Shown here: piece by piece, positions 9,233 to 16,654 of the stretch
How the letters are laid out: every line of letters starts with the position of its first letter
Numbering within the stretch: position 1 is the first letter of the stretch
NCBI GenBank assembly: GCA_949298065.1
Contig: CASFUZ010000012.1
Location: 1 to 40,215, forward strand
Direction of reading: 5' to 3'
Length of the DNA: 40,215 bases
Origin: an uncultured Pseudomonadota bacterium
GTDB lineage: Bacteria > Pseudomonadota > Alphaproteobacteria > RF32 > CAG-239
Translations under genes and position numbers: made by a program
The notes under the pieces: model-generated
Database searches by the model: none
What the model saw: only the letters and a program-made list of their open reading frames with translations
Told to the model about the DNA's origin: nothing

Positions 9233-10186
9233 ATGGCTGAATATAAATCAAAAATACTCATCATCGGCTCAGGACCTGCCGGTTACACTGCCGGAATTTA
9301 TGCTGCCCGCGCCGGCTTAAAACCGATTTTGGTTTCAGGAACTCAAGTCGGCGGGCAATTAACCATTACCACAGAGGTTGAAAATTTCCCCGGTTTTCCA
9401 ACCCCAATTCAGGGTGGAGAATTAATGCAGAGAATGCGTGAACAAGCTCAAAACTTAGGCGTTCAGATAATTGATGATACGATTACGGAAATAGACTTTG
9501 AAAACCGTCCTTTTGTTTGTTCTTCAGAAAATGCCAATTCTTATGTAAGCGATTCTTTAATTATTGCCACGGGTGCTTCCGCACGTTGGTTAGGAATTCC
9601 GAGCGAAACCAAGTTCAGAGGGTTCGGCGTTTCGGCCTGTGCCACTTGCGATGGTTTCTTTTATCGCAACCGTAATGTTGCGGTTGTCGGCGGCGGCAAC
9701 ACGGCTTTGGAAGAGGCTTTATATCTGACCAACTTTGCCAAAAGCGTAACGATTATTCACCGTAGAGATGAATTTAGGGCTGACAAAACCATGCAAGAAC
9801 GCGTCAAACAAAACCCCAAAATCAATGTCGCTTGGAACACTGTCGTTGCCGAGATTGTCGGCACGGAAACACCGCTCGGCGTTACCGGCATAAAACTTAA
9901 AAATGTTAAGACAGATAATATTTCTGATTTGGCTGTTGATGGTGTATTCATCGCCATCGGGCATCATCCAAACACAGACTTAGTCAAAGGACATCTGAAA
10001 TTAGATGATGAAGGATATATTGCGACCAAGCCGGACAGCTGCGAAACCAGCGTTAAAGGCGTGTTTGCCGCCGGAGACATCAGAGACCCGCACCATCGTC
10101 AGGCTATTATTGCAGCCGGAAGCGGCTGTATTGCAGCTTTGGAAGCTGAAAAATATCTTAACGAACAAGAAGTTTCTAAAAAATAA
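9233..10186 (+). CDS. trxB: Thioredoxin-disulfide reductase
   Basis: This flavoenzyme uses NADPH to reduce thioredoxin. The 317-aa protein has the FAD-binding GSGPAGYTA (12-20), the redox-active CATC (Cys136-Cys139) and the NADPH-binding VVGGGNTALEEA. The C-terminal FAD contact GVFAAGDIRDPHHRQA is present. Length and domain order are those of bacterial TrxB. An upstream CGGAG site precedes the ATG. The stop is followed after one base by the start of queH, indicating co-transcription. Confidence 0.97.
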   Translation: MAEYKSKILIIGSGPAGYTAGIYAARAGLKPILVSGTQVGGQLTITTEVENFPGFPTPIQGGELMQRMREQAQNLGVQIIDDTITEIDFENRPFVCSSENANSYVSDSLIIATGASARWLGIPSETKFRGFGVSACATCDGFFYRNRNVAVVGGGNTALEEALYLTNFAKSVTIIHRRDEFRADKTMQERVKQNPKINVAWNTVVAEIVGTETPLGVTGIKLKNVKTDNISDLAVDGVFIAIGHHPNTDLVKGHLKLDDEGYIATKPDSCETSVKGVFAAGDIRDPHHRQAIIAAGSGCIAALEAEKYLNEQEVSKK

Positions 10187-10187
10187 G

Positions 10188-10724
10188 ATGTCGGAAAACA
10201 AAAAGATATTGCTACTGTCATGTTGCGGTCCCTGCTCTTGCGCTGTCATAGCCAAAGCTGCGGAAACGGGGCTCAACCTGACGGTAGCCTTTTATAATCC
10301 CAACATTCGCCCTTTAGCGGAATATACAAAACGTCTGGAAGAAAACAAGCGTGTTTGTGAAATTTACCATATTCCCTTTGTTGAACTGGAATATGACAAC
10401 CAAGTTTGGTGTGAAGCTACAAAAGGCTTAGAAGATGAGCCGGAAAGAGGCAAAAGATGCTCTATTTGTTTTTACCTGCGGCTCAAAAGAGTGATGGAAT
10501 ACGCCAAAGCCAATGGTTTTGATGGTGTAGCTTCGGTTTTAGGTGTTTCCAGATACAAAAATCTGGAACAAGTTAATGAGGCTGCAGCCAAGGCTTCCCA
10601 AGAAACAAATGTTGAATATGTGCATATTGAAGGTCGCAAACACGGCATGCAGGATTTACGAGAAAAGCTGATAAAAGAGCTAAATTTATATTCACAAAAC
10701 TATTGTGGTTGCAAACCGAGATAA
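10188..10724 (+). CDS. queH: Epoxyqueuosine reductase QueH (DUF208)
   Basis: QueH carries out the last step of queuosine biosynthesis in tRNA, reducing epoxyqueuosine; it is the non-cobalamin replacement for QueG. The 178-aa protein has the family Cys motifs SCCGPCS at the N-terminus, GKRCSICFYLRL in the middle and NYCGC at the end. These are the expected ligands for an iron-sulphur cluster and extra metal. The ATG at 10188 was chosen because it follows the trxB stop by one base. The frame stays open much further upstream but overlaps trxB. Translational coupling to trxB is likely. Confidence 0.92.
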   Translation: MSENKKILLLSCCGPCSCAVIAKAAETGLNLTVAFYNPNIRPLAEYTKRLEENKRVCEIYHIPFVELEYDNQVWCEATKGLEDEPERGKRCSICFYLRLKRVMEYAKANGFDGVASVLGVSRYKNLEQVNEAAAKASQETNVEYVHIEGRKHGMQDLREKLIKELNLYSQNYCGCKPR

Positions 10725-10737
10725 AAAGGAATCAATT

Positions 10738-10997
10738 ATGAATATCGGCGCTGAAATTTTAGGATATCTGGCAGGAATTTGTACTGCTGTTGTTTTCTGC
10801 CGCAAACTCTAAAGACTATAAGAAGCAAACAAGTTCAAAATTTATCCAAAGCAAGTTACATCATATATAATCTTTGTCTTGGATGTTGGCTTGTTTACGG
10901 AATTTTTTTGCGTTCAATACAAATGGTTCTCTTTAATTTTATCGGAATAATTTTTGGCGGCATAGTTTTATATATGATTTTTAAATATCAGAAATAA
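10738..10997 (+). pseudogene. SemiSWEET/PQ-loop transporter, frameshifted
   Basis: The ATG at 10738, with an AAGGA site, opens a frame reading MNIGAEILGYLAGICTAVVF that stops after 24 codons. From about 10799 the next frame continues with LPQTLKTIRSKQVQNLSKAS, a conserved PQ motif, and two more membrane helices ending in FKYQK. Joined at the T-run near 10793-10797, the two parts give an about 86-aa three-helix protein of SemiSWEET size, a family of small sugar transporters. One missing T would explain the break. It could be real decay, a sequencing indel or frameshifting. It is third in the trxB-queH run. Confidence 0.7.
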
Positions 10998-10998
10998 C

Positions 10999-11029
10999 AA
11001 AAGAGCTCCATAAAAGGAGCTCTTTTTTA
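10999..11029 (+). terminator. Terminator (copy A of a duplicated block)
   Basis: AAGAGCTCC - ATAAAA - GGAGCTCTT followed by a T-run. It ends the trxB-queH-SemiSWEET unit on the plus strand and can also act on the minus strand. It is part of a 56-base direct repeat with 11193-11248. Confidence 0.85.
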
Positions 11030-11054
11030 TAAAACTGGCGCGCCCTAGACGATT
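10999..11054. repeat. 56-base direct repeat, copy A (terminator plus tRNA-Arg 3' end)
   Basis: Bases 10999-11054 are repeated exactly at 11193-11248, offset 194. The block holds the terminator hairpin, a short spacer and the last 19 bases of tRNA-Arg including encoded CCA (11036-11054, minus sense). In this copy the tRNA sequence breaks off after GACGATT, so it is a tRNA 3'-end fragment and not a gene. Confidence 0.93.
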
Positions 11055-11089
11055 ACTCTACGCTATAGCTTGAGTTGCACAGGCGCAAT

Positions 11090-11162
11090 TTTTGCTCTAA
11101 GCAAAACCGGCGATACCCCCGTATCGCCTATTGCTGGTAGTCAAACGTCTGTCTCAGACGTT
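11090..11162. repeat. Three consecutive perfect hairpins between the repeat copies
   Basis: Three stems follow one another: TTTTGCT/AGCAAAA (11090-11106), GGCGATAC/GTATCGCC (11109-11128) and AACGTCTG/CAGACGTT (11144-11162). No reading frame is supported in 11055-11192. The sequence after the third stem, CAGACGTTCAAATCGT, closely resembles the T-arm of the neighbouring tRNA-Arg in inverted orientation. Confidence 0.75.
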
Positions 11163-11192
11163 CAAATCGTAAGGTCGCATTTCCAGACATAA

Positions 11193-11223
11193 AAAAGAGC
11201 TCCATAAAAGGAGCTCTTTTTTA
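11193..11223 (-). terminator. Terminator (copy B) after tRNA-Arg
   Basis: This is the same hairpin as at 10999-11029. On the minus strand it lies just past the CCA end of tRNA-Arg and is flanked by A/T runs on both sides. Confidence 0.8.
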
Positions 11224-11229
11224 TAAAAC

Positions 11230-11306
11230 TGGCGCGCCCTAGACGATTCGAACGTCTGACCCACAGCTTAGAAGGCTGTTGCTCTATCCAGCTGAGCTAA
11301 GGGCGC
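11230..11306 (-). tRNA. tRNA-Arg(UCU)
   Basis: The minus strand gives a 77-nt cloverleaf. The acceptor stem GCGCCCT pairs with AGGGCGC, the D-arm is TAGCTCAGCTGGATAGAGC, the anticodon loop is CTTCTAA (anticodon TCT) and the T-loop is TTCGAATC. CCA is encoded. It is downstream of tRNA-Pro in the same orientation, and the pair probably forms one transcript. Confidence 0.95.
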
Positions 11307-11379
11307 AGGGATAACTTGAAATCTGAGACGGAATATAAACTCATCCGTAATTCAAGTCAAGTTAAAATCAATAAAAAAG

Positions 11380-11456
11380 TGGTCGGGACAGGCGGATTCG
11401 AACCGTCGGCATCTTGCTCCCAAAGCAAGCGCTCTACCAGGCTGAGCTATGTCCCG
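11380..11456 (-). tRNA. tRNA-Pro(UGG)
   Basis: The minus strand gives a 77-nt cloverleaf with CGGGACA at the 5' end, TGTCCCG at the 3' acceptor side and encoded CCA. The anticodon loop TTTGGGA gives anticodon TGG, and the T-loop is GTTCGAATCC. The 5' half is partly repeated twice immediately upstream on the minus strand. Confidence 0.95.
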
Positions 11457-11660
11457 TTTTTTAGCTCTGTTATAATAATCCGAGAACTCTCTCTCCTCTC
11501 CCAAAAGCAAGCGCGTCACCGCTGCCGGCGTTCCGGTCAGGCTGAGCTATGTCCCGTTTTTTTAGCTCTGTTATAATAATCCGAGAACTCTCTCTCCTCT
11601 CCCAAAAGCAAGCGCGTCACCGCTGCCGGCGTTCCGGTCAGGCTGAGCTATGTCCTGTTT
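11438..11660. repeat. 100-base tandem repeat carrying tRNA-Pro 5'-half fragments
   Basis: The motif AGGCTGAGCTATGTCC recurs at 11439, 11539 and 11640, a period of 100-101 bases. Between them a unit of GTT ATAATAATCCGAGAACTC...CCAAAAGCAAGCGCGTCACC is repeated almost identically. In minus sense each unit carries the tRNA-Pro 5' end and D-arm. It then diverges and resumes with GCTTGCTTTTGGGAG, an anticodon-arm-like segment with one extra base. The copies lack a complete cloverleaf. The third copy is partial and has a C-to-T change. Confidence 0.9.
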
Positions 11661-11720
11661 TATATCCCATCGCTCAAAACTTTTCTTACAATAATAAAAA
11701 AATTTTATTTTGCAAGCCTT

Positions 11721-12425
11721 TTATACAAATCCATTATTATGAAAACTATAAACGCTTGATTTACTGATAATTAAATGATCAAACAACCGGATAGAAACCG
11801 CCTCTCCTGCCTCGCGGATTCTTTTGGTAATCTCAATATCCGCTTTTGAAGGCGTAACAATGCCTGAAGGATGATTATGCACCAAAATCATCGCACTCGC
11901 ACCATGCATCATTGCGGATTTAATCACTTCTCTGGGATGAATCGCAACTTGGTCAACCGTTCCGCGCTGTTGAACTTCTTCGGCAATGACATGAAGTTTT
12001 GAATTTAAGAAAATAATTCTAAACTCTTCCACGGTTTGATAAGCCATCGCCGAGCGACAATAATCTACCATTGCATCAAAATTATTGATAATCGGAGCAT
12101 CTGCACTTTTTAGATTCTGCCACGATGTCCTGATAGAACACTCGCGTACAATTTTCAAAACCGTTGCCGTATTCTCCTTAACACCGCTAAAGCTCATCAA
12201 CTCCTCCAAAGGCGCATTGATAACCTCAGCAAAGCTCCCAAACTTTTTAATCATTTCTTTGGCCAAAGGCTTAACATCACGTCTGGGGAGAGCAATCATC
12301 AAAAGGAGTTCAAGCAACTCATAATCCGGCATATCTTTGCCGCCGCCGAGCAGAAATCTTTTTCTCAAGCGTTCACGATGTCCGAGATAATCCGGCGCAT
12401 CATCTGTTGTTTTCTTTTCAGCCAT
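11721..12425 (-). CDS. radC: RadC/YeeS-type JAB-domain protein
   Basis: This 234-aa protein has an N-terminal UPF0758 helix-hairpin region (YELLELLLMIALPRRDVKPLA; SFSGVKENTA). A C-terminal MPN/JAB metal-binding domain carries HNHPSG (His183, His185) and Asp196. The domain fold is that of metal-dependent deubiquitinases. The bacterial role is unsettled; an older DNA-repair assignment has been withdrawn. It starts 18 bases after map ends, forming sfsA-map-radC, an arrangement common in alphaproteobacteria. Confidence 0.93.
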   Translation of the reverse strand: MAEKKTTDDAPDYLGHRERLRKRFLLGGGKDMPDYELLELLLMIALPRRDVKPLAKEMIKKFGSFAEVINAPLEELMSFSGVKENTATVLKIVRECSIRTSWQNLKSADAPIINNFDAMVDYCRSAMAYQTVEEFRIIFLNSKLHVIAEEVQQRGTVDQVAIHPREVIKSAMMHGASAMILVHNHPSGIVTPSKADIEITKRIREAGEAVSIRLFDHLIISKSSVYSFHNNGFV

Positions 12426-12443
12426 AGTCGTCCAAAAGAATAA

Positions 12444-13250
12444 TTAGTCCAATTTGTAAGGAGGTTTATCCAACCCCTTGGGCGAATAAGTAAAGACTTC
12501 ATAACCGTCTTTAGTAACCGCCAATGAATGCTCAAATTGAGCAGAAAGAGATTTGTCGCGTGTAACGGAAGTCCAACCGTCTTGGAGAATGATACCATCT
12601 TTTTTGCCGGTATTAATCATCGGCTCAATGGTAAAAATCATCCCCTCTTCCATAACCGGTCCCGTTCCCTTGCGACCGCAATGCATAACATTCGGCGCAT
12701 CATGAAAAACTTTGCCGACACCATGCCCGCAGAACATATCCACGACCGAATAGCCGTATTTATGGGCATATTCTTCAATAACAGCGCCGATATCACCAAA
12801 ATGCGCTCCGGGTTTAACCACATCAATACCACGCATCATACATTCATAAGTAACCTCACACAGACGCGTAGCTTTAAGCTTAGGTTTTCCGGCATAATAC
12901 ATCCGACTTGTGTCGCCATACCAACCATCAACAATGGTAGTAACATCAATATTTAAGATATCACCATCGGCAAGCTTGCGTTCATAAGAAGGGATTCCGT
13001 GGCAAATAACATGGTTGATTGAGATACAAACCGATTTGGGATAACCATGATATCCCAAGCAAGCAGGAATTGCGCCTTTAGCCTTCATAAACTCCCGGCA
13101 CAAATCATCCAACTCTCCGGTAGAGACACCGACTTTCACATAAGGCGTGATATAATCCAAACATTCTGCCGCAATACGTCCGGCTTTGCGCATTCCCTCA
13201 AACTCTGCCGGATCATAAATTCTGATACCGTTTTTTCTTTTTTCAGCCAA
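12444..13250 (-). CDS. map: Methionine aminopeptidase, type I
   Basis: This enzyme removes the N-terminal Met from nascent proteins in the cytoplasm. All five metal ligands are visible in the 268-aa protein: Asp102 (NIDVT), Asp113 (YGDTSR), His176 (GHGVG), Glu209 (FTIEPM) and Glu240 (QFEHSL). Length and motifs fit type Ia. It is the middle gene of sfsA-map-radC, with short gaps of 15 and 18 bases. Confidence 0.97.
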   Translation of the reverse strand: MAEKRKNGIRIYDPAEFEGMRKAGRIAAECLDYITPYVKVGVSTGELDDLCREFMKAKGAIPACLGYHGYPKSVCISINHVICHGIPSYERKLADGDILNIDVTTIVDGWYGDTSRMYYAGKPKLKATRLCEVTYECMMRGIDVVKPGAHFGDIGAVIEEYAHKYGYSVVDMFCGHGVGKVFHDAPNVMHCGRKGTGPVMEEGMIFTIEPMINTGKKDGIILQDGWTSVTRDKSLSAQFEHSLAVTKDGYEVFTYSPKGLDKPPYKLD

Positions 13251-13265
13251 TTTAACCAGCTCCTA

Positions 13266-13964
13266 TTAGTATAAAATCTTCATCTGTTGAGTTATTGATA
13301 TACTTTTATTATCAATCTTGCAACCATAACAACAAAATTTTAATCCGTTTTTTGCCTCATCATAAATTTTTGCCGCGGCAATGGGGTTAACATCCCAAGT
13401 AAATTTGGCATTCAGACAATCCATTCTAGTGGTCAAAAGCACCACAACCGTTTCAAAACCCTTGTCGCGGAGCTTACGCATATCATTAAAGAGCTCCATT
13501 TCATAAAAATTCAAAACTGTCGGAAAAACAACATTCGGCCCGATTTTATTATAAATATTCACCACATAAACATAACACTTTTCACCTTTATCATTGCTAA
13601 GCTCATAGTTAATATTTCTTGTGGCGAAGCGCTCATCCGTTCTGTCCCAATAATCATATTTATCAAATTCCGACAAAAGCCCTTTTTCAAAAGCCTCTTC
13701 AAACAGAGCATCAACATGGTTAGGGTTTACCATAATCAAGCCACCGCCGCTGTTCACGATTTGGCATTCATACCTAAGCCTGCGGCGTTGGTCGCGGTTT
13801 TTTGTAACCCAAACTTCCGTTCCGGGAGCATAAAGTTTGCGCATATAATCCAGCTCCGGACAAAAGACAGGTACCACATCCCCTTCCCTAAACTTAACAT
13901 CAATGATAAGATTCTGATAAGAGCTGACAATTTCGCCTCGAATCAATCTGTCGCTAAAATCCAA
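13266..13964 (-). CDS. sfsA: SfsA family DNA/RNA-binding nuclease-like protein
   Basis: This 232-aa protein aligns by pattern with SfsA: RLIRGEIVSSYQN at the start, FCPELDYMRKLYAPGTEVWV and VNPNHVDALFEEAFEKGLL. It ends in a PD-(D/E)XK-like half (NFYEMELFNDMRKLRDKG, CLNAKFTWDVNPIAAA). It is divergent: the family HCPNTGSM motif reads FCPELDYM. The start is set at TTG (13964) because AGGAGG lies seven bases upstream. An ATG at 13991 would place that ribosome binding site inside the coding region. Its neighbour map supports the assignment. Confidence 0.82.
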   Translation of the reverse strand: MDFSDRLIRGEIVSSYQNLIIDVKFREGDVVPVFCPELDYMRKLYAPGTEVWVTKNRDQRRRLRYECQIVNSGGGLIMVNPNHVDALFEEAFEKGLLSEFDKYDYWDRTDERFATRNINYELSNDKGEKCYVYVVNIYNKIGPNVVFPTVLNFYEMELFNDMRKLRDKGFETVVVLLTTRMDCLNAKFTWDVNPIAAAKIYDEAKNGLKFCCYGCKIDNKSISITQQMKILY

Positions 13965-14039
13965 ACTTTTGCCTCCTAAAAAATAAAGCATATTTTATGT
14001 TACAAAAATATGCTTTATGAAAAATTAATTTTCCGGTTT

Positions 14040-15911
14040 CTATTCCTCGCGACCGCTGCCAAAATTTCTAAATGACTTATTTTTGTTCTTATTTTTGAGC
14101 GGATTTTCTTTACGGAATTTTCCGCCTTTGGTCTTAACGGGTTTGCCGGTATAAGGATTAATCATAATATTTTCAGATTTTTCCGCCTTAGAAGAAAGTT
14201 CAGGATGATTAGCGTAATAATCTTTGTCCCCCGGCTTGCTGGAAACATTACCAAAAACCATATCCACGAAAACAGGCTTCTCGGATAAACGAACAAAATT
14301 TTCATCAATCTTATAATATTCAAGTCTTCCGTTGAGCGGAATAGTTTTGTCCGGATTAAGCGGGTTAAAATAAACACGCTCGGCCCCAATCCACTCTTGA
14401 GGTTGACGCAGATCATCACGAGCGGCGGTAACACCTTTACCGACCTCAATAACATCACTATTGATAAAGACGTGGCAAACACCACCTTCATCTCCGATAA
14501 CCCGCTTCGTGTTATTAAGCTGTTCCTCACTTCCGTGAATAGATATAAATTCTGCAGAAGGAGCTATTCTGCTAATTTTATGGTAATAGTCGCGCATTTC
14601 GGAATTCATAATATGCCCCGAAGCCTGCATCGGCACCACTCTGAAATTTGCCACTTTTTGAGCGCTCGGGTTCATTACCACGGTTGCTCCCTGTTCAGCA
14701 AAAAGCTGCAACATTTTGGGCCCTGTCTTGCCGTTAATCTCATCAATAATGCGCTGGCTCATCACGAGCAAAACATTGCTATTAACCTTAAGATGCGGAT
14801 GTAAGCCCAAAGCCATTTTAGTTGCCGAAGCCATCGGAATTAAAGCACCGCTTTCTTTTAAACTTTCATATTCTTGCAGACCTTGAGCAAAAGCTCCCGT
14901 ATTCACCACATATTTTACGGGAACTTTGTCATCTTTCAAATATTCATCCATTCCGCCTTTATAAATCAGGTTTTCAAACTCTTTGTGCCCCGAAAGCAAC
15001 ATTGCCCGATTCATTTCAACCAGCCAATCGCCATCTAAACAAACTTTTGTGTTCAAAGCTTCTGCGGCCTTAAAATGTATGCCCGCATTATTAAAACTAC
15101 GCCCGATAACCGGCGCAACAACCACTTTTCCGGGGTTTTCCTTAATAACTCCGACCACATTGTTAACATATTCATCATAAGATAAACGCGGTTTTTCTTG
15201 AGCTTTTTCTTGTTCTTTGCTGGCATAAGGAGCCATAGTGGAATCAAGCAAGATATGAGTTATGGGTTTGCGTGAAGCAATATCTTCCAAACTCTTCCAC
15301 ATATCAATTTCGGCAAAAGGAGTCTCCTGCCCGTCAAAAAAATCGCCATGGGTAACAATACCCGCATCAGCCTTATCACCTTTAAATGACAAGAAGTGAA
15401 AGCCCATAGCATCAACCGCGCTATGCGCCTCCATAAAACCTTCCATCACCAAATCTTCGCCGATTTTAATATTTTCACCGGGCTTAACGGCGCGAATATC
15501 CGGCTCAGGCAAACCGGATTTATTAAACATAATGCGCACAAAATTGCGTGTGAGTTTAGAAGTATAAATGGTTGGCAGCATATACCCCATCTTAGCTAAA
15601 TGCGTCAAAGCGCCGACATGGTCTTCATGCACATGCGTAATAGCAATGGCATCAATCGGCTCTTTAGCTTCTTCAAAATTTCCGGTTTCAGGGTTAATTC
15701 GGTCAAAATATTTGCCGACATCGGGGAATGCGGACTCAAAACCGGTTTCAAAATTTGTAATTACCGCGCCCAAATCCACCATAACACGACTGCTTTTGCC
15801 CTCATTTTGAGCCTCAATCACATAACTATTGCCGCCGATGCGCTTGGCATTATTACCACCGACCAAAGTGATAAAGGTGCCGTCTTTTTTCTCTGCTTGT
15901 GGATTTTTCAT
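14040..15911 (-). CDS. Ribonuclease J-like metallo-beta-lactamase nuclease
   Basis: This 623-aa beta-CASP metallo-beta-lactamase protein has the metal-binding HVHEDHVGA (His93, His95, Asp97, His98), a later THGDF, and the beta-CASP motifs MQASGHIM and ISIHGSEEQL. RNase J degrades and matures RNA from the 5' end. This sequence is more divergent than typical alphaproteobacterial RNase J and ends in a Lys/Asn/Arg-rich tail (about 40 residues) that could bind RNA. The start ATG at 15911 follows a GGGGA site; an upstream ATG at 15974 would add 21 AT-rich-coded residues. It is transcribed alone. Confidence 0.82.
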   Translation of the reverse strand: MKNPQAEKKDGTFITLVGGNNAKRIGGNSYVIEAQNEGKSSRVMVDLGAVITNFETGFESAFPDVGKYFDRINPETGNFEEAKEPIDAIAITHVHEDHVGALTHLAKMGYMLPTIYTSKLTRNFVRIMFNKSGLPEPDIRAVKPGENIKIGEDLVMEGFMEAHSAVDAMGFHFLSFKGDKADAGIVTHGDFFDGQETPFAEIDMWKSLEDIASRKPITHILLDSTMAPYASKEQEKAQEKPRLSYDEYVNNVVGVIKENPGKVVVAPVIGRSFNNAGIHFKAAEALNTKVCLDGDWLVEMNRAMLLSGHKEFENLIYKGGMDEYLKDDKVPVKYVVNTGAFAQGLQEYESLKESGALIPMASATKMALGLHPHLKVNSNVLLVMSQRIIDEINGKTGPKMLQLFAEQGATVVMNPSAQKVANFRVVPMQASGHIMNSEMRDYYHKISRIAPSAEFISIHGSEEQLNNTKRVIGDEGGVCHVFINSDVIEVGKGVTAARDDLRQPQEWIGAERVYFNPLNPDKTIPLNGRLEYYKIDENFVRLSEKPVFVDMVFGNVSSKPGDKDYYANHPELSSKAEKSENIMINPYTGKPVKTKGGKFRKENPLKNKNKNKSFRNFGSGREE

Positions 15912-16077
15912 AGAATTTTCCCCGAAAAAATTTTGAATATATCTAATAAAAGCACATTTTTTGACAAAATTCAAGTTATTTTTAGACTAAAAATATTTTT
16001 TGTCATCTTCAATAACCTCTTTAAAATTCCAATTTATAAAAATATATTAAGATAAAATAACTTAGCGGAGAAAAATT

Positions 16078-16557
16078 ATGCAATCTCTTAAAAATCTTCT
16101 TATTTCTTTTATCAGTGTTTTTGCCATCGGCGCGCTTAGCGGATATTTCAGTCGTATGGGCACTCAAGGCTGGTATGCCGAACTCCCCCAAGCCACGCTT
16201 ACACCTCCGGCAATCTGGTTTCGCATTGTCTGGAGCATTTTATATGTTTTGCAAGCCTTATCTTTTTGGCTGATTTTAAGAGCCGAAGCCTCTGCCCTTC
16301 GCACGCTTTGCATAAAACTCTTTAGCGGACAACTCATCTTGCAGTTGGCATGGTGCTTTTGCTTTTTCTTCTTAGGCCAAACCGGACTTGGTTTAATGCT
16401 AATGCTGGCTTTGCTTTGGGTGGTCTGGAATATGCTGAAATCTTTTGCTCAAGTAAGCCAAACGGCAGCCTACTTAAACTACCCGCTTTTTGCTTGGCTG
16501 GCCTTTGCAACTTGGCTCAACATTTCTTATGTTTGGATAAACGGCGCGGTCATCTAA
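16078..16557 (+). CDS. tspO: TspO/MBR family tryptophan-rich sensory protein
   Basis: This 159-aa membrane protein has five hydrophobic helices and the family signatures GWYAELPQATLTPPAIWF, VWSILYVLQAL and WLAFATWLNISYVWINGA. TspO binds porphyrins and in alphaproteobacteria modulates tetrapyrrole-dependent gene expression. The ATG follows AGCGGAG. It is just upstream of alaS in the same orientation, with a gap of about 100 bases; no tetrapyrrole gene is nearby. Confidence 0.93.
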   Translation: MQSLKNLLISFISVFAIGALSGYFSRMGTQGWYAELPQATLTPPAIWFRIVWSILYVLQALSFWLILRAEASALRTLCIKLFSGQLILQLAWCFCFFFLGQTGLGLMLMLALLWVVWNMLKSFAQVSQTAAYLNYPLFAWLAFATWLNISYVWINGAVI

Positions 16558-16654
16558 AATTACACCTCATTTTTAGCAAATTTATCTGGACAAATCAGGA
16601 AGTTTGCTCTAATTTAGCACGGTTAAAACAAGCTAAATTCATTGGGAAGTAAAA

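Noticed and set aside
11055..11192. A plus-strand tRNA gene
   Set aside because: A T-loop-like GTTCAAATC is present, but no acceptor stem, D-arm or anticodon arm can be formed around it.
11438..11660. Possible CRISPR array
   Set aside because: The unit is about 100 bases with no variable spacers, is derived from tRNA-Pro sequence, and no cas gene is present.
11316..11767. Two open frames over the tRNA-Pro gene and its tandem repeat
   Set aside because: They read through tRNA and repeat sequence on the opposite strand and have no ribosome binding site; their similarity to each other only reflects the DNA repeat.
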